A stretch of 64,000 bases of DNA from Trileptium ribeirensis (lineage: Eukaryota; Nematoda; Enoplea; Enoplida; Thoracostomopsidae): assembly GCA_030248225.1 (NCBI GenBank), contig JASANE010012276.1:1-64000 (forward strand), given 5' to 3'. The position numbers and the translations under genes are program-made. The notes below the pieces were generated by a model. It saw only the letters and a list, made by a program, of their open reading frames with translations, was not told where the DNA came from and ran no database searches. Positions 35,830 through 46,837 of this stretch are shown here, piece after piece; position 1 is the stretch's first letter; each line of letters opens with the position of its first letter.

Positions 35830-36151
35830 TCATGGAATATTTTTTAAATATGAAAAATTTGAAAGGTCTAAAATTACCTCACCCTCTCTGAAATAGTATC
35901 CTGTATGTATTGCTTGGGATACGACTGCGATGGGATGAATTTTCAATTTAGCGAAATCATGCCGTTTGTAAGAAACTACTAGCATGGACAAATGGTTTGC
36001 TGTGTCCGATCCTCTAATAAGGTTGAAGTTAAATTTTACGTATTCATAATCCTGGCCTAGTATTTTTAAATTTGCTCCTTTGGAAATATAAACAGTCACA
36101 ACAGATGAAAATGTGCACATAGCACATTTTGTTAAGTTGGTGCCTGTTGCA
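35830..36151 (-). CDS. candidate exon or 3' coding end, minus strand
   Basis: The minus strand has a strong acceptor, AATTTTAATTCAG|T (AG at 36153-36152), followed by an open frame of over 100 codons to TGA at 35830. It includes MCTFSSVVTVYISKGANL, NLIRGSDTANHLSM and HDFAKLKIHPIAVVSQA, an ordinary globular composition. It may end earlier at AGAGAGG|GTGAGG (exon end 35883) or GGTGAG|GTAATT (35878). A second ATG-initiated frame (36286 to 36168) runs directly into the acceptor region in another frame. Removing the 16-base GT...AG segment between them would join the two. No domain recognised. Confidence 0.4.
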
Positions 36152-36167
36152 CTGAATTAAAATTAAC

Positions 36168-36286
36168 TTATATAATGACAAGATGACCCAGCTTATGTGC
36201 CGTCGGTACATTGCCAACAGTTTTTTGGCACACGTTAAACATGCCATGTTAGCATACACTTTGTTGTATTTGGCTGAAACTGTCAT
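36168..36286 (-). CDS. candidate upstream coding segment for the 35830-36151 frame
   Basis: The ATG at 36286 opens a frame with good composition (MACLTCAKKLLAMYRRHISW, with a CLTC pair of cysteines). It meets the acceptor of the downstream frame after 39 codons plus two bases. If read on without splicing it continues as an 80-codon frame to 36044. Whether it is an exon with a very short intron, a frameshifted pseudogene or a chance frame cannot be decided from sequence alone. Confidence 0.2.
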
Positions 36287-36560
36287 TTTAATTTTACCGA
36301 TCGCTATATATGTATGAATTGTCTTGTCATGTTAATGAAAGGCTTAAGACATATGCTTTTTTATAAAGCTCAAAAATTAGCACTTTGTGTCACTGATCGG
36401 AAACTCATGGATTTATCAAATAAAGTCACAACTTGTTAGTTTTCAACGCTGTTTTCTTTGCTATAATGAAAAAATAATATGTTATAGTTGTATATTTCTC
36501 GTATATTGTCATTAATTTACCTACACTATATTGTTATGTCGTTATATTACCATTACAAAG

Positions 36561-36920
36561 CGTTTATTACAGAATGACACTTGCTTGCACCTTAATGTTA
36601 GCCCATGTTTGATGACGCGGATGGCTCTGACTTTTCCTCCTGTTTCAGGGGGTCGTCATGCGCAGATCTTCCAATTTTAGTGGGGTAACTCGGACCCTTT
36701 AGTTTTTTGGGGGCTTTATAAGCAACTATTGGTTCAACCTACCCCCCTCCCAAAAAAACTGAGGAAGTCCAAACAACCCCACTACTCAAAACTAGGTGTC
36801 TGTGCCACGATGACACCCAAAAACTGGGGCGTCCTGCATAAACCGCTCGCGTCAACAAACACGAGCTAACATCAGAGTGTAGGGAAGTGTGGAAGTGTCA
36901 TACGGTTTTCTAATGCACGT
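36561..36920. mobile_element. family B inverted-repeat element, copy 3
   Basis: Left CGTTTATTACAGAATGACAC and right in reverse CGTGCATTAGAAAACCGTAT then GACACTTCC form the family termini. The inner block TTTGATGACGCGGATGGCTC pairs with the GCGTCAACAAACACGAGC side. The middle is GC-rich with AACTGGG/CCCCAAAAA text. The right end carries a local duplication, GGAAGTGTGGAAGTGTCATA. Confidence 0.7.
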
Positions 36921-39900
36921 TTGCTTTTACAAAATATAATATCACATTGATATCACTATCATTAGTATTAGGAAGGACATTAATCCCCTCCGGAATGCAA
37001 ACTGGAAACAATGTCATTGGTTTACTTTTGTGACCAAAAGTTTGATGATACATATATAGAAGGATATAGAAGGAAATTAAGAAATAACCAATTTGGTTCT
37101 ACCGTTGTTTGTTTACGAAGAATCAGCTTTAAACCTGGGTAGGTTTAAGCTGAAATAGGCGAGCGTTATCCTTTATTTCCTTGCAAACTAAGCTATTTTC
37201 ATAGTATCCACGGTATATGTATGCTAGCTAAAAACATCGCTACTACAAAATTTGAGCTAAACCAGTCCAGTTACTGTCGATACCATAAAGATGTCACTGA
37301 CACTCTGGTTTTGACCATTTAATGTCTGAATTTCTCCACGAACTCGCGGATTGAAATAATATTGCCGTGATACTACTACTGTGAATTAATTACAAAGTGC
37401 ATACTATTGCTGTGTGCGGAGACGTTAACACTCATATAACATAAAATTTGATTTGACTCGGGAAAACATCGCCAAGCTGCAGAAGAAAATTCTTAAAAAC
37501 TAGCAATTTTGGCCTGGCAATGGTAATTTTGATTTTTATTCAATTGTATAAGTAGGAATTATTGCCCATTACAATGCACGCATATCAGCGACTCTTGACT
37601 ATATTATTAATAATTTGAGCCATGTTCTTCCAACCAAAACCAAGTTACCGACTATAATTCAGAGAAATTTTGATATAAAATCGGACTTTGTTTCCTTAGA
37701 TATCAAGGAAATATATTAATATGCCACGAAAGCCGTGAAAATTTCAAAATTTCAGCCGAATGGGCCATGTTCCTGTAAGCAATGACAAAAATTTGAGCAA
37801 ATTATGCCCTGAAAAGTGATAATTAGTCACATGGTGTTTCGTGATTCGAAATGTCACTGCAAAATCACACGATATTATCACTCTGAGTGAGCTATATAAA
37901 CTAGTTATACCATGAGGAATATTAATCCAAACATCCAAAAATTGCTAAATTACCGATTGCTATGCTTAAGATTTGGGTCATTTTTGAGCTTACAGTACTC
38001 GGACTGTGCTAATATTTTCGACTCACTTATTCGTTGAATGAAAAAGATATTATAACCATGTTGTTACAAACACAATAAACTGTGAAAATCTGATCCAAAT
38101 CGGTTCAGAAATTTCTAATCTACGTGCGGCAACGTTAAAATTTAGACCAATTTAGACTTGGAAAATAAGTGGTTGAACCCCCAGCTCGGACACAAGCTAA
38201 TACTCGTTCGTCGGTCCTTTTATATACGGATTCTTAATCGATGCTTATATATGCTGTAAAAACTTTGCAAATTTAAATGTTATATATTGTAAAATGACAC
38301 AAAATAGTGGATTTTCCACCAAAAAGAGACAATATGTAGTCATATTAAGTTGTGCGTTGGTCAACTTTGAGCCATCGGTGGTTGAAAAGTACTAAACAAG
38401 GGATGACAAATTTATTATATTCAATAAGTCTGCAGCCACAAGTATCAGCGGCCAAATTTCACCTGGAATTATCTCACTCTGTTCGTTTGCTAATTTTTGA
38501 ACTGTCAGTCCAGTTCGGTACCTCCAATAAATTAAAAAAAACTCATGTGAAAGTATTACATACCATTAATGCTTTGTTTATCAGGTTTAAGCCGAACAAA
38601 ACGTTTATAATTTCAAATCTAAGGCAAATCTGATTTACATATCGGTATGCTAATATAATTGATCATATTACCAATATCACTTAGGTTTACGTTATGCAGT
38701 TAAAAATGTAGTTTAATGCGGAAGATTAGGGGAGCAGCATCCATTGGTTCTAGGTTTAGGGTGAGTATTAGGGCATATAAGGGCCTTAGCTTACACTCAG
38801 GCTTACTATATCGTGAACCACATAGCATTTCATAGCATTTCATTTACCCGTATCGCTTTGCATTAGTTCACATTGTTTATCACGACAATATTATACAGAA
38901 ACAGTGTTCGTTGTACGACCGGAACCGTTTCCCGTATCTACACTGGCTTCTCCCATTTTGTAGTTTCTGTTGAAGTAAGCTGTGGCTGCACTAGGCACAC
39001 TTATTATGTGGACAGTAACTGAAATATGTCTAGCTACAAATTCGCCTTTTAGAAGTAAATTAATAATACCCTTTTTGGGGGTATCCTAATATTAGCGCTT
39101 CGCTGCATATTTAGAAACGTTTGTTTTTCCCAATTATGCGCCTATTTATTGAGTTAAATGATTGCGGTCTCTTAAAAGAAACAACAGGATAAAATATTAC
39201 CAAAAGATATATTAATGCCATGTTGTTAAGTATCACTATTTATATATTTACGGTAAACACGACTCAAGGGAACTTCGTATTCTTTCAAACTTTTTTTATT
39301 GCAAGACACGGCGTTGCAAGAATGTTTAAATTGTTGTCGGATTGGTTGTGCTTTGTTGTTCGGATTTTTGCTAAACATGGACATAGGCGTTTCAAAATGA
39401 AATTTTATCATTCTTGTACAGGTCTAGTGATATACAGTTTGAGTTAAATCATTCTAGTAAGTTTTTCGTAAAGTTTAAGCATGTATATTTCTTACACGAA
39501 AGTATTCAACAATCACTTCGGTGGGGAATTCATATTAATGGTCATGCATAAAACCAGTAACAGGTTAAACCATAATACAAGTCATCAATACGTAACCCGT
39601 AACACCGTTATGGTTGTAACTTTGACAGGCCAATAAGTATTTGCATATGTACAAAGTTATTTGCAAACATTTCTGCATGCAGACAATTATTTACACGCTA
39701 TACTACTAAATTATTCGGCTTAGCTTTGAAATTTTCCTTGGCAATGTACCATTGTTTAAAAATTTGACGCCTAGCGATGTAAGTAAAGTTTTTCTTCATA
39801 ATGCATATCAAATTGTTAAATTTTTAAACATTTTATTGTTAATTAAAGATTAACATTGCTATACGTGTACATAAGCTACATTTTGCTTTGCTAAAGTGTA

Positions 39901-40641
39901 ATCTTGCTTATATTAAACCTAATATCAGTTATTATTTTAAACATTTATCGGTTAAGGATAATGTATTTGTGTAGTTACGTTAAAAAAGAAAATGGTATAG
40001 ATATAGTGGATTTTCGGCGGAAAAGAAACAAGTTTATATATTATTGCCAGTAAAGTTCTGGTTGTGCTTCAAAAAGTTGTTATCGTTTGACGTTTGGCTA
40101 TTGCCTGATTCCTAGTTTATATGGGTCTTGAGTATTTGCCTCTTTTATTAATATCTACTATATATATATATTAACTTGTACTATACCAATTAAGAATAAC
40201 TATAGCAATGCATAGTTTTCAAAACCCAAGGTAAAATCAGCTGTAAAAACTTTATGATAATGACTGAAATTTGCAGAAAAATGAATCGTTTTACGTAGTT
40301 AAAGTTCCAGTCTCCAAATCGATTGCTTTTGGCTTTCTGTAAATATTTCTCTAAATATTGAATTTTCTTTAGTTTCTTATAAAACGCAAATGTAAATCGT
40401 TTCAGCTCGGTAGACTCTGTATTTTTAAGATAAACTGTTATAACCGAACAGCGTGCCGTGTACTTAATACGTTTATCATTACAGTTTATACATCTCACTA
40501 TCTTAATTATATATTGATTGTTTAGATATTAACGATATAAGAAAAAATTACAGCTAATTATTCGCCAATTGCTAATAGTCTTTACATTAGAAAATATGAG
40601 CTTCGCCAAACCACATATCATATGTTTGCATAAATAAGGCT
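36921..40641. other. no assignable gene
   Basis: AT-rich. A 93-codon frame at 38352-38633 starts with GTG and lies in text that looks repetitive. Frames at 37744, 39220 and 40190 have no support. A short TTAGGG-like stretch lies near 38745. Confidence 0.35.
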
Positions 40642-40892
40642 ATGAATACAAAATTTGACTATCACAGCGTTGACAAACAAACCATCGGCTGTCAACATCC
40701 ACCATACGTTATATCTCGTGATAGGACAAGACCGTCAAGTTCAGAAAATTCTTGTCCTATTCTCCCAATTCCTTTATGGAATCGGCCTTTTACTGTAACA
40801 AATATTTCCGGAGCAGATGTTGAGTCACAATTATGCAACGGCAACTTGCGCAACTATGCAGCCGAAATCCACAACACGAAAGAAGTTATATG
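40642..40892 (+). CDS. candidate coding exon ending in a GTAAGT donor
   Basis: The ATG at 40642 opens 83 codons plus two bases, ending ATATG|GTAAGTATT, a consensus donor. The upstream frame is open only to a TGA about 14 codons before the ATG, and no pyrimidine-rich acceptor is visible there. The peptide is polar with prolines and two cysteines (IGCQHPPYVISRDRTRPSS, CPILPIPLWNRPF) and ends in YAAEIHNTKEV. No membrane segment, signal peptide or recognised domain. The residue mix and base composition differ from the AT-rich surroundings, supporting a real exon. Partner exons were not found in the window. Confidence 0.45.
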
Positions 40893-41275
40893 GTAAGTAT
40901 TGTATAAACTAAGCTGTACATAACTCTTCAATACAATGTTTTTTTGCGCTTTTGCGAAAAATATGTTAAGCTAGGACCAAGTTTGGACAAAAAATATATT
41001 CGCTTAATGTAGCAAATGTTAATGTATCAAGCGATTTGAGGTGATATCAACGTCGTTTAGATGTTTAATGGACTCGCTTGAATTTTTATGGTGCTGAGTT
41101 TCTGTCTGGATGTTTGCTTGCCTGCAGTCCAATAATAAGTTTCGGCGCTGTTCCAATGCATGACTAGTCCATACAAGAATGTATCACACCAAAATGTTTG
41201 AAACATCTTTATAAAATTTTGGTGAGGCACGTAAGTGTGTTTGTTACGAGAGTTTGTGTTGTATTATATATTTAT

Positions 41276-41690
41276 CATAGGTGTCGAATTTTCGTCAACT
41301 TAGGGTGGGTTGATTGTGGCTGGGGGTAACCAGTGGGCACGGCAGGTTCTTGGTGAAGGGGTACATCAGGGGGAATTTTTTAAATTTTAGGCACCCAAAA
41401 TGTTTTCCAATTGTGCAAAAATGTCCTCCAAATGTTGCCATTTTGTGGTACTTTTTATCTAATTTCCACTATTTTTGCGAATTTCACAATAATTTCTGTT
41501 AATTTGCGCCCATTTTTACCTTTTTTACTAAAATTTTGCGCGGGCAGAGATTTGGGTTGGGGGGGGTTGGAAGGCGGTGCATCCGATCATAGTCGGAGGG
41601 GTAAACAAAATCGACAGCTTCGATATGAATATTTTCCATTGAAGGTGACACCCTATTGATTGTGTCTACCGAACACAGTAACACTGTAGA
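41276..41690. repeat. dispersed repeat starting CATAGGTGTCGAA (copy 1)
   Basis: Begins CATAGGTGTCGAATTTTCGT, then GC-rich text, a T-rich core of ATTTTTGC/AAATTTTGC phrases and a G-rich stretch near 41550. It resembles copies at 59931 and 61286 and, in its core, the element at 224-890. Probably a hAT-type or other non-autonomous DNA element; the right terminus is uncertain. Confidence 0.5.
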
Positions 41691-44600
41691 ATAAATCTTA
41701 TGTTAATTTGCGTTACTTACGAGTTTACATCGGAAATTTTAATTAGTGCTCCTTTTGCTTGTACATTCACTTCAAAGCTACAAGTTACATCCAGAATTTT
41801 GTGTCAAGCGGCGGCTGTGCATTTTCTGGTGTATTGGCGCCTGTCGATTATCTTATTTACGATAGCGATGTTAGGCACCATTGGCTAATTCAAGACGGAT
41901 GTCAGTCTTGATGCAATAGGTTTACTGAATTTTTTAGTGCCAATACGTTGATTAATGAAAACGATAGATTTGCAGCCTGGACGTGGATGTATTGCGCGAT
42001 ACCTACTTACCCCAATAAGTATTTGCTTTGAATACATGATTCGGTTGGCGTGAGAAAATGTGCTATTAATTTTGATAAAATGTTACACTGCTATGTACAG
42101 TTATCTCAGATCTGTCTATCAACGTTGGTAGTGCATGTGTAGCTGGTTATGATAAGGTCCAAAGTGATGAGAGGCAGATTTTATTGCGTAATTTTCGACT
42201 CTGGCATGGAGTATATGGTGGCAGATTGTCGGAACACTGTCGAGCAACACGGGGCAGATGTTAAATCTAATGCAGCGATGCTCATGCTGTATGCATCACA
42301 AATACAAAGGTGTAGACTATATATTTAATTTGTACAATTTTAAACCCATGCCTTTATGATTTCTAAAAATTTGACAGCGACATTGCAAAGCAAACAGCAC
42401 GTTCGTAGACTAAAAAGTCTTCAGGATAAGTGCAAATAAAAACGCTTGATTGTTAGAGCTCCAACAGATCACCCAGGTTTTCAGAGCAGTTTTAGAGTCA
42501 TAGAGCAAATTTCTCATATTCTGAAAGCCTCGTCAATAAATTCATTGCCACAATACAATCATTTTTAGAAAGTCTCAATCAGCCATCAGGGTAATGTGGA
42601 ACCCTAGTACAGCAATTAGAAGTCGCTAGTTTCCGTTGTTATGTCTGAACATTGGTGTCTGCCTTAAACTTAAAACATCACATTACGACACACTTTTGAC
42701 CAAGTTATAGACAAATATATCGTAGAATAAAAACACCAAAACATATGTATTAATAGCTTAGATCTTTGGAAGTGCACCAAATACACTGCAATATTTATCC
42801 TTGGGATTACACTAAGTAATAGTAACACTTAACTGTACCTCTTCTAATGCATAACATTTGAGTGAACTAAATAACTTCCGCAATAGTCCTTATGATTTTC
42901 CAGTGGTTGAAAAAATTCGAAACACACATGGGCTAGGATATAAAGGGTTACCCGTATCGTTCTTATTAATGTCTAGTGGTTTTGTAACAGTTTGGCCGGC
43001 TCTAATCGCATAATTTAGGTAGCTACGTTTCCGTACTTTAATCCTGCACGGTTGACAATGTTTATTGTTGCTAACAACTTTCTACCTGATTAAATTATTT
43101 AGAATATAATAGCCACAGCGTTTATGAAGCCTTTGAAACCTTTTTGTGAAACTAGTACCACAGTTCAAATGACCCGCAATGTATTGCAGTACACGTTTAT
43201 TAAAACGTCGCCGACTGGCCCAACAGCTAACAATACGGAAGGTGTGTGTTCAAATCACGTCTGTACCTGAATTTTTTCATTTGGTTCCATTTTTTGTTCC
43301 AAGCACATAAATGATGCTTTTAACACATAAAATCATTATGGTATTAATGTGGCACTAAGAAAATGTGATAGAAGTCCTTAATATGTCGTTTATTCGGATG
43401 ATGAAAATGATAAATTTATATGCCAAAGTCGACACTATCTTGGTTCACGAATATTAGTACGCAGAACTATAAAAACAGAGATCAAAATATAATAAGCTTC
43501 AGGTTTCACCTATGACCCAAAATTGTAGAAACCCAACGGTTCTTACGAAGCATCTAGTATGATGCTGACCAACTAAAATATATAGTCTGGTTGCAATTGA
43601 ATAGTATCTTGCAATAATTATACAAAATAATTCTATTTCAAAAAACTAAAGCCGAGGGTTCTATAAAACATTCTGACGCTGTATTATAGGCCAAAACGGT
43701 ACATGCGAGATATCGTCAATAAAACTATGACTCACGTGGCTCTAGGGTGATCTTATTGAAACTTCCTCAATTGTAGTCATAATTTTATTTCTTTGTGAGT
43801 TTTCAAGTTCTACGTTATTTTACAAGGATATTAATCTGATGTTGATAAACATATTGATCTGTGTGTATACTTTTTCAAGAGCGGAGATCAAAGATAAGTC
43901 ACTTTTATTCCAAAAGCAAGTCGAATTTGGTTATTTAAGCACAATGTCGCAAGAGCAGTAGGAGCACTAATTAAACTTTCCGACGTAAACGCTTAAGCAC
44001 TGCAATTTAAGATAAGATTTATTGTGTATGGTAGCCGTTAAAGTATTGTGATAAAAATTTTCTCAGTAAAAGCGACATACATTATTGCATCAGGATATAA
44101 TATTAAGCCGATAGACCCCTTCGGAAATTGAATATTGATTCAAACACAATCAATTTCAAAATGTCAAAATCGTATAAATATTTCTGCTGTTTGTAATACT
44201 TGCAACTGACTAGCCTTATTTGGTGTTATTTGGACCAAAATTTACGTACAGTTTATTGTTATCATTTATAGTTTTGAAACATTTGGTTCTATTTGGCTGA
44301 CGATTTGACTTCTGCGACAGGCGGACACTTTTGATTTGATCCTAATTTCATATTTGGTTTCAAAATAAGGAGTAAAGTCATTTTCAAAAACCAGATTAAA
44401 ATAAAAGTTGGTTTTATAGTTAGTATATTTGCAATTAGCCGGCCGATTTAGTTTGGGGTGAAACAGGGAGTAATTATGCGTAAATATATACTAGCTATCT
44501 GTTTCGATGTATCTAATTATTAGTATTACTCGTGCGTTGTACTGGCTCGTCAATAATTAAAAATAAAGCTAAACCAACTGGTTCCAGCAAATAGTCTAGC

Positions 44601-46332
44601 AAATATAACTCTATCGCGCATACACGACACACGGATCGCAAGAAAAGAACATGCCGTTTTTCAGACACAGTTGGACTTCTATCGCTTGAGGTTTCAATAC
44701 GAAGACAGTGCATAGTTTTATAAACTGTTTATATTGTTTTCATGAACGGATGAAATTGTTGATGAAGAATTTAAAACACTAAATAAACTTAGTCAAATAT
44801 CGGAGAGCATCATGTCATGAAAACAGTCCACGGCGTAGATCACCGGTTTATTATATTTATTAATACTTGAAAACGGAAAGAAGTCCTGCACATAATACTA
44901 AGGTATAACTCCGAACCGGCAAAAATGCTAAATACAAAGCATACGATATTCAGATATTTATGATCGCAACGAAATAAATATTCATTTCGAGATTCTTAAC
45001 AAATTACATGAGCTTGTTAGCGCCGGTGCGGGAACGTGGTTATACTGTGTTAAGAATCCGCAGAATTACTTTCCCAAAACCTCTTCTCTCTGTTTACAAT
45101 ATATTATATATAAGTGCACACTGAAAATTTAGCAAATAAGCGAATAGTGAAAAGTGCTTAGTTTAATTTTATACGACAATTTCTCAAGAAAACGGTGCCA
45201 TTAGGCAAAATACCGAGGTGAAACCGCGTTTTACGAGCCATGCAATTTCAGATTCAGCACTATTTTAAGTAAAATGAAACCATTCTACACATAATATACG
45301 GACCTGCTTAAGCGTCATGCTTTATTTATGGTTTTCTTTGGACTAAAATTATCGTTGATGTCTTGGCTTTGAGTGGAAAATCGTCAGCTGTTCACTTCTA
45401 CGTTTATAGCAATGAATGAGAAAAATCAAAGGTAATTTATTGAAAGGAAATATCCAGTGGAAAACCATGTAGCATTTAGTGTAACTGTAAATGTTACGGG
45501 AAATATCTTAGGCCACAAAGTAAATAAACGCAATCTCAAACTAGAGTTACAACCTGCTTATTTAGCAGTGTAAGACATAGCTAATTAGGAATCCTAATTA
45601 GCACAAAAACATTGTTAACATGATCTGCATATTACCAAACACTTGAACTTTGATGCATGGATTGTATCTTCATGTTATGTTTTAACACTATAGTTGCGTT
45701 GCAAGGCACATATATAGCCAAAATTGATCACCATAATAACGGGTCTTTGTATATTTTAGTAAAATAGCAAACAGTTCACAAAACACTCAGTCCAAATCGA
45801 GCAGCGTTCCTATGCCAAACTGTCAACGATACTTCACGCGTGTAGATAATTACTTATACTTGCAAAATACTGGATGGCATTGCTATAGACGCACAGTCTC
45901 AGACTCGGAATTATCTGCATCTCTCAATTCTGTAAATTTATACTATTAAAATAACTACGAAACGTTTGATTGCATTTTATATTTTTTGTTGTTTTAGTAC
46001 TCTGTCGTTTAGTCTAATGGGGCCATACTATTTTGAAAAATTTAAAAGCAATACAGCATTTAAAAACGTAGCTATGAAGTAATACACGTATCACAAAACA
46101 TTGGGACAAATTAACTTGTTTGGCGGTTGGGTTGATTTAATCTTAGGGTTCCTTGTTTTGGTTTTGTTTTGAAAAATTTGCATTTTCGCTTGTATAGGAC
46201 TGCAATGAAGTTGGTATTTAATTCTTGTACCTGCTAGCTATAAAGCTTTGAGAAAGATCTTGTCTATCTCATCTAATATCTGTCTTTCGCAGTATCTATC
46301 AGTGTCTGGGATACACCACTGCTTTCATCTTA
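41691..46332. other. no firm gene; weak ORFs, one palindrome
   Basis: An ATG frame at 41700-41888 (62 aa, hydrophobic C-terminus) and a minus ATG frame at 44513-44713 (66 aa, HCLRIETSSDRSPTVSEKRH at its start) have reasonable composition but no other support. Around 43205-43275, GGCCCAACAGCTAAC followed 30 bp later by GTGTTCAAATCACG is reminiscent of A and B boxes of a tRNA-derived SINE, but it is not certain. Confidence 0.3.
45580..45602. promoter_or_regulatory. 23 bp palindrome with two TAATTA homeodomain-type cores
   Basis: GCTAATTAGGA and its exact reverse complement TCCTAATTAGC face each other across one A. CTAATTAG is the core bound by many homeodomain proteins, and paired sites favour dimers. 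Function is inferred only from the motif. Confidence 0.3.
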
Positions 46333-46837
46333 TGCGGCGTTCACGTTATAATGTCTCCAACGTTTGGAACTTATATACACCACACAGTGTCAGGCACACT
46401 GTTGAAAACAAATTGTCTTAGACACCCCATGTTTTTAATACATTTTTTCAAAGGTAGCTAGTTACGCGTATTACCACTGCTCGACAGTGTCAGGCACACC
46501 ATGTCTTCTGGCAGTTTTATTGGCAGTGTTCGGAGTTATTTGAGCAATGTTCATATGGGCTAAAAACAAATACCGCAAATTTAGAAAAAACTACACAGGA
46601 CAGTTGGCTGATAAACCGCATTAGCTACAGACGTCCGTTGTAGTTAATTCGAGACAAATTGGTAGCTAAAGGTGTATACGACACTATCAAGAAAAATGTA
46701 GTAGCTAGGGGTGTGTAGTACACCCTCGGCAATTGATTTACAGTTTGGGTGTTACCTTGACTGTCTATACGGTAGGGTCGCGACTACAGGGGGACAAAAG
46801 TTCCAAACAGTGGGAACATTATAACGTAAACGCCCCA
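46333..46837. mobile_element. PIF/Harbinger-like MITE, copy 1
   Basis: Termini TGCGGCGTTCACGTTATAAT on the left and, in reverse, TGGGGCGTTTACGTTATAAT on the right, flanked by TTA on both sides (46330-46332 and 46838-46840). A 3 bp TWA target duplication is characteristic of PIF/Harbinger. Length 505 bp, non-coding. The interior has GTGTCAGGCACAC twice and the palindromic GGTGTGTAGTACACC. The second copy, at 54394, lies in the opposite orientation. Confidence 0.8.
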
